A DNA stretch of 64,000 nt from NCBI GenBank assembly GCA_002256385.1, contig NKJD01000007.1:30788-94787 (forward strand). The letters are read 5' to 3'. The notes beneath the pieces were generated by a model. It was not told the origin of the DNA. It saw nothing but the letters and a program-made list of their open reading frames with translations, and did no database searches. The translations under genes and the position numbers were made by a program. The number at the start of each line of letters is the position of its first letter. The stretch's first letter is position 1. The DNA is from Flavobacterium sp. BFFFF2. Its GTDB lineage: Bacteria; Bacteroidota; Bacteroidia; Flavobacteriales; Flavobacteriaceae. Below, piece after piece: positions 62,775 through 64,000 of this stretch.

Positions 62775-63563
62775 CTATTTCTTGAGAAGGATCAGGGTGG
62801 TAGTCACTAAAGTGAGCAACGAAAGAATAGTAGTGAGCGATTCGACCCCTGTTCGGCCAGTACCCCAGCTTTTTTGCTTCAAGGGCTTCACATACACATA
62901 GTCGTTGGGTTGCAAATAATAATAGGGCGACTTAAGGGCCGTGTCGGCTGTTAAATCAATGTAATGTGTTTCGGCGCCGGCTGGTGTTTGACGCACTATC
63001 ATCACTTCTCTGCGATTGCCTGTTAAGGTAATATCGCCTGCGTTGGCAAGGGCTTCCAAAATGGTTACTTTGTCCTGATATAAAATACGGGAGCCAGGCA
63101 TATTCACCTCGCCATTCACCACATATCGAAATCCGTATAATTTGACCGAAACGAAAATGCCAGCTTCTTTCGTAAAATACTCTTGCAATAAACGTTGCTC
63201 CACAATGTGTCGAATATCTTCGGTCGTTTTTCCAATCACCTCGATTTCGCCTAAAAGCGGGATCCGAATGCTGCCATGTTCACTTACGGAGTAGCCGTTA
63301 AAGTATAAATTTTGATCGCCTGTTAAAAATCGACCGGTTGCTTCTCCATTGCCCGTTCTAAATAATTCAACTAATTTTTCGTCAAATGACTTCAGGTTAA
63401 TTGATAAAATGTCGTTGATTTGAACCCTATAAGGCTGCTGCACATATTCTTGCAAAGCGGGCGAATTGGCGGAGTTTGTCTTTTGAAGGTAAACTAAATC
63501 GGTATGTGACACACAAGATGTCATTAGAAAAATCAAGAAGATACCTACCCCTATTTTAATCAT
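62775..63563 (-). CDS. wza: Wza-like polysaccharide export lipoprotein (copy 2)
   Basis: Outer-membrane export channel subunit of 262 residues. Lipobox cysteine at C17 (FLMTSC), polysaccharide-export domain (about 45-140, with INDILSINLKSFD and HGSIRIPLLGEIEV), SLBB domain (about 145-230, VNGEVNMPGSRILY) and a C-terminal hydrophobic segment (about 238-260). It is the first gene of the minus-strand locus and is followed at once by its wzc partner. It is as different from copy 1 (11911) as expected for separate, co-evolved export pairs. Confidence 0.93.
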   Translation of the reverse strand: MIKIGVGIFLIFLMTSCVSHTDLVYLQKTNSANSPALQEYVQQPYRVQINDILSINLKSFDEKLVELFRTGNGEATGRFLTGDQNLYFNGYSVSEHGSIRIPLLGEIEVIGKTTEDIRHIVEQRLLQEYFTKEAGIFVSVKLYGFRYVVNGEVNMPGSRILYQDKVTILEALANAGDITLTGNRREVMIVRQTPAGAETHYIDLTADTALKSPYYYLQPNDYVYVKPLKQKSWGTGRTGVESLTTILSLLTLVTTTLILLKK

Positions 63564-63586
63564 AAACTGTTAAAAGTAACCGGCTG

Positions 63587-63594
63587 CAAATATA
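63587..63594 (-). promoter_or_regulatory. candidate -7 element before the first wza gene
   Basis: TATATTTG on the minus strand matches TAnnTTTG and lies 23 bases before the wza ATG, so transcription would start close to the gene. No well-spaced TTG was found upstream, which lowers confidence. The rest of the 223-base gap (63564-63786) is AT-rich and holds one 27-base palindrome. Confidence 0.35.
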
Positions 63595-63736
63595 CTTTGT
63601 TCAAGGTGAAACTAAAAATAAACCCTTATAAATCTGTTGGTTTAATTTCAAGAGAAACCAGAACACTAAATTATATACAAATAAAAACCCGTTGGGTGAA
63701 ATTGTTTTTAAGTAAAAAATAACGGTCAGATATTGG

Positions 63737-63763
63737 TCAAGATACTGAAATTCAGTATCTTGA
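63737..63763. repeat. 27-base near-perfect palindrome upstream of the transposase gene
   Basis: TCAAGATACTGAA (63737-63749), one central base and TTCAGTATCTTGA (63751-63763) form 13-bp perfect arms. It lies 23 bases before the transposase ATG. There is no T-run, so it is not a typical terminator. It may be a hairpin limiting read-in to the transposase, or part of the element's end region. Confidence 0.7.
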
Positions 63764-63786
63764 AGTCTCAAAACAAACCAATATCC

Positions 63787-64000
63787 ATGTCAAATATAGT
63801 GAAAAATTATTTTAGAGTTTTAGATGTTATACGTTCTTTAGATCTTGATTTTAATGATACATTTAGAGTCGGTAGAAAAGCAAAAATGACTGATATTGAA
63901 GTAGTTGCTTTGAGTTTAACAGCTGAATACATGTCTATTGACAGTGAAAATAATTTATTCAAACAGCTGGCTAATACATCGATTCCAAATTTAATTGAAC
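63787..64000 (+). mobile_element. 5' part of an IS982-like transposase gene, cut by the window edge
   Basis: An ATG at 63787 opens a frame that runs off the right edge after 71 codons. The product starts MSNIVKNYFRVLDVIR, and a FRVGRKAKMTDIEVVALSL segment followed by EYMSIDSENNLF (about 27-58) matches what I recall of the N-terminus of Bacteroidota IS982-family (DDE_Tnp_1_3) transposases. The catalytic DDE region is outside the window, so activity and completeness cannot be judged. The left end of the element was not identified. Confidence 0.7.

Noticed and set aside
1..64000. CRISPR arrays, tRNA or rRNA genes, prophage
   Set aside because: No regularly spaced direct repeats, no recognisable tRNA or rRNA sequence, and no phage genes were seen.

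Overview
The window is about 39-40% GC by eye and looks like a chromosome segment from a member of the Bacteroidota. Supporting signs are the tpx-dgkA-ftsK-lolA-lptF/G-ribB housekeeping run, putative promoters of the TTG-N19-TAnnTTTG type, UpxY-type antitermination, a Bacteroidota-style Wza with a C-terminal membrane helix, and the lack of clear Shine-Dalgarno sequences. I cannot name genus or species. No rRNA, tRNA or CRISPR array is visible.

Layout. Bases 1-6844 (plus strand) are a tightly packed housekeeping run: the end of a START-like protein, thiol peroxidase, DgkA, FtsK, a LolA-like carrier, an LptF/LptG permease and a RibB enzyme whose GTP cyclohydrolase half has lost its zinc cysteines. 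A minus-strand ABC exporter and a plus-strand CpsB-type PHP phosphatase (6864-9460) form the border. From 9487 to 63563 every gene lies on the minus strand: about 54 kb of surface or exopolysaccharide locus. Transcription runs from high to low coordinates. Reading that way, there is a first Wza-Wzc pair and UDP-sugar genes (UDP-GlcNAc 4-epimerase-like, UDP-glucose dehydrogenase, a WbpO/TviB-like dehydrogenase, RmlB); a 347-base regulatory gap; upxY; dTDP-3-amino-sugar genes; Wzx; GT2 transferases; a putative keto-sugar-acid/CMP cassette; WecB; an ACP-MaoC-SDR-FkbH cassette; two MBOAT-SGNH acylation pairs around an EpsG/Wzy-like polymerase; GT4 transferases, ATP-grasp enzymes and NodB-like deacetylases; two initiating phospho-sugar transferases with a PglF/PglE pair; and a second Wza-Wzc pair ending at a bidirectional terminator. 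The right edge enters an IS982-like transposase.

How the genes fit together. The locus encodes a Wzx/Wzy-type pathway: nucleotide-sugar synthesis, priming on undecaprenyl phosphate, glycosyl transfer, flipping by one Wzx, polymerisation by one Wzy-like protein, and export by Wza/Wzc. It is unusually rich in decoration enzymes: two MBOATs, two SGNH proteins, three ATP-grasp proteins of different families, two NodB-like deacetylases, a carrier-protein acyl cassette, tandem FemAB/GNAT-like acyltransferases and tandem FdtA-like cupins. RmlA is absent and presumably lies elsewhere.

The most interesting signal is upstream of upxY. A promoter-like pair is followed by an undescribed 57-codon ORF whose stop codon lies inside a perfect 12-bp terminator-like hairpin, and the U-tract of that hairpin ends four bases before the upxY start codon. 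This has the geometry of a transcription attenuator controlling an antiterminator and the roughly 45 kb operon behind it. It is inferred from sequence only.
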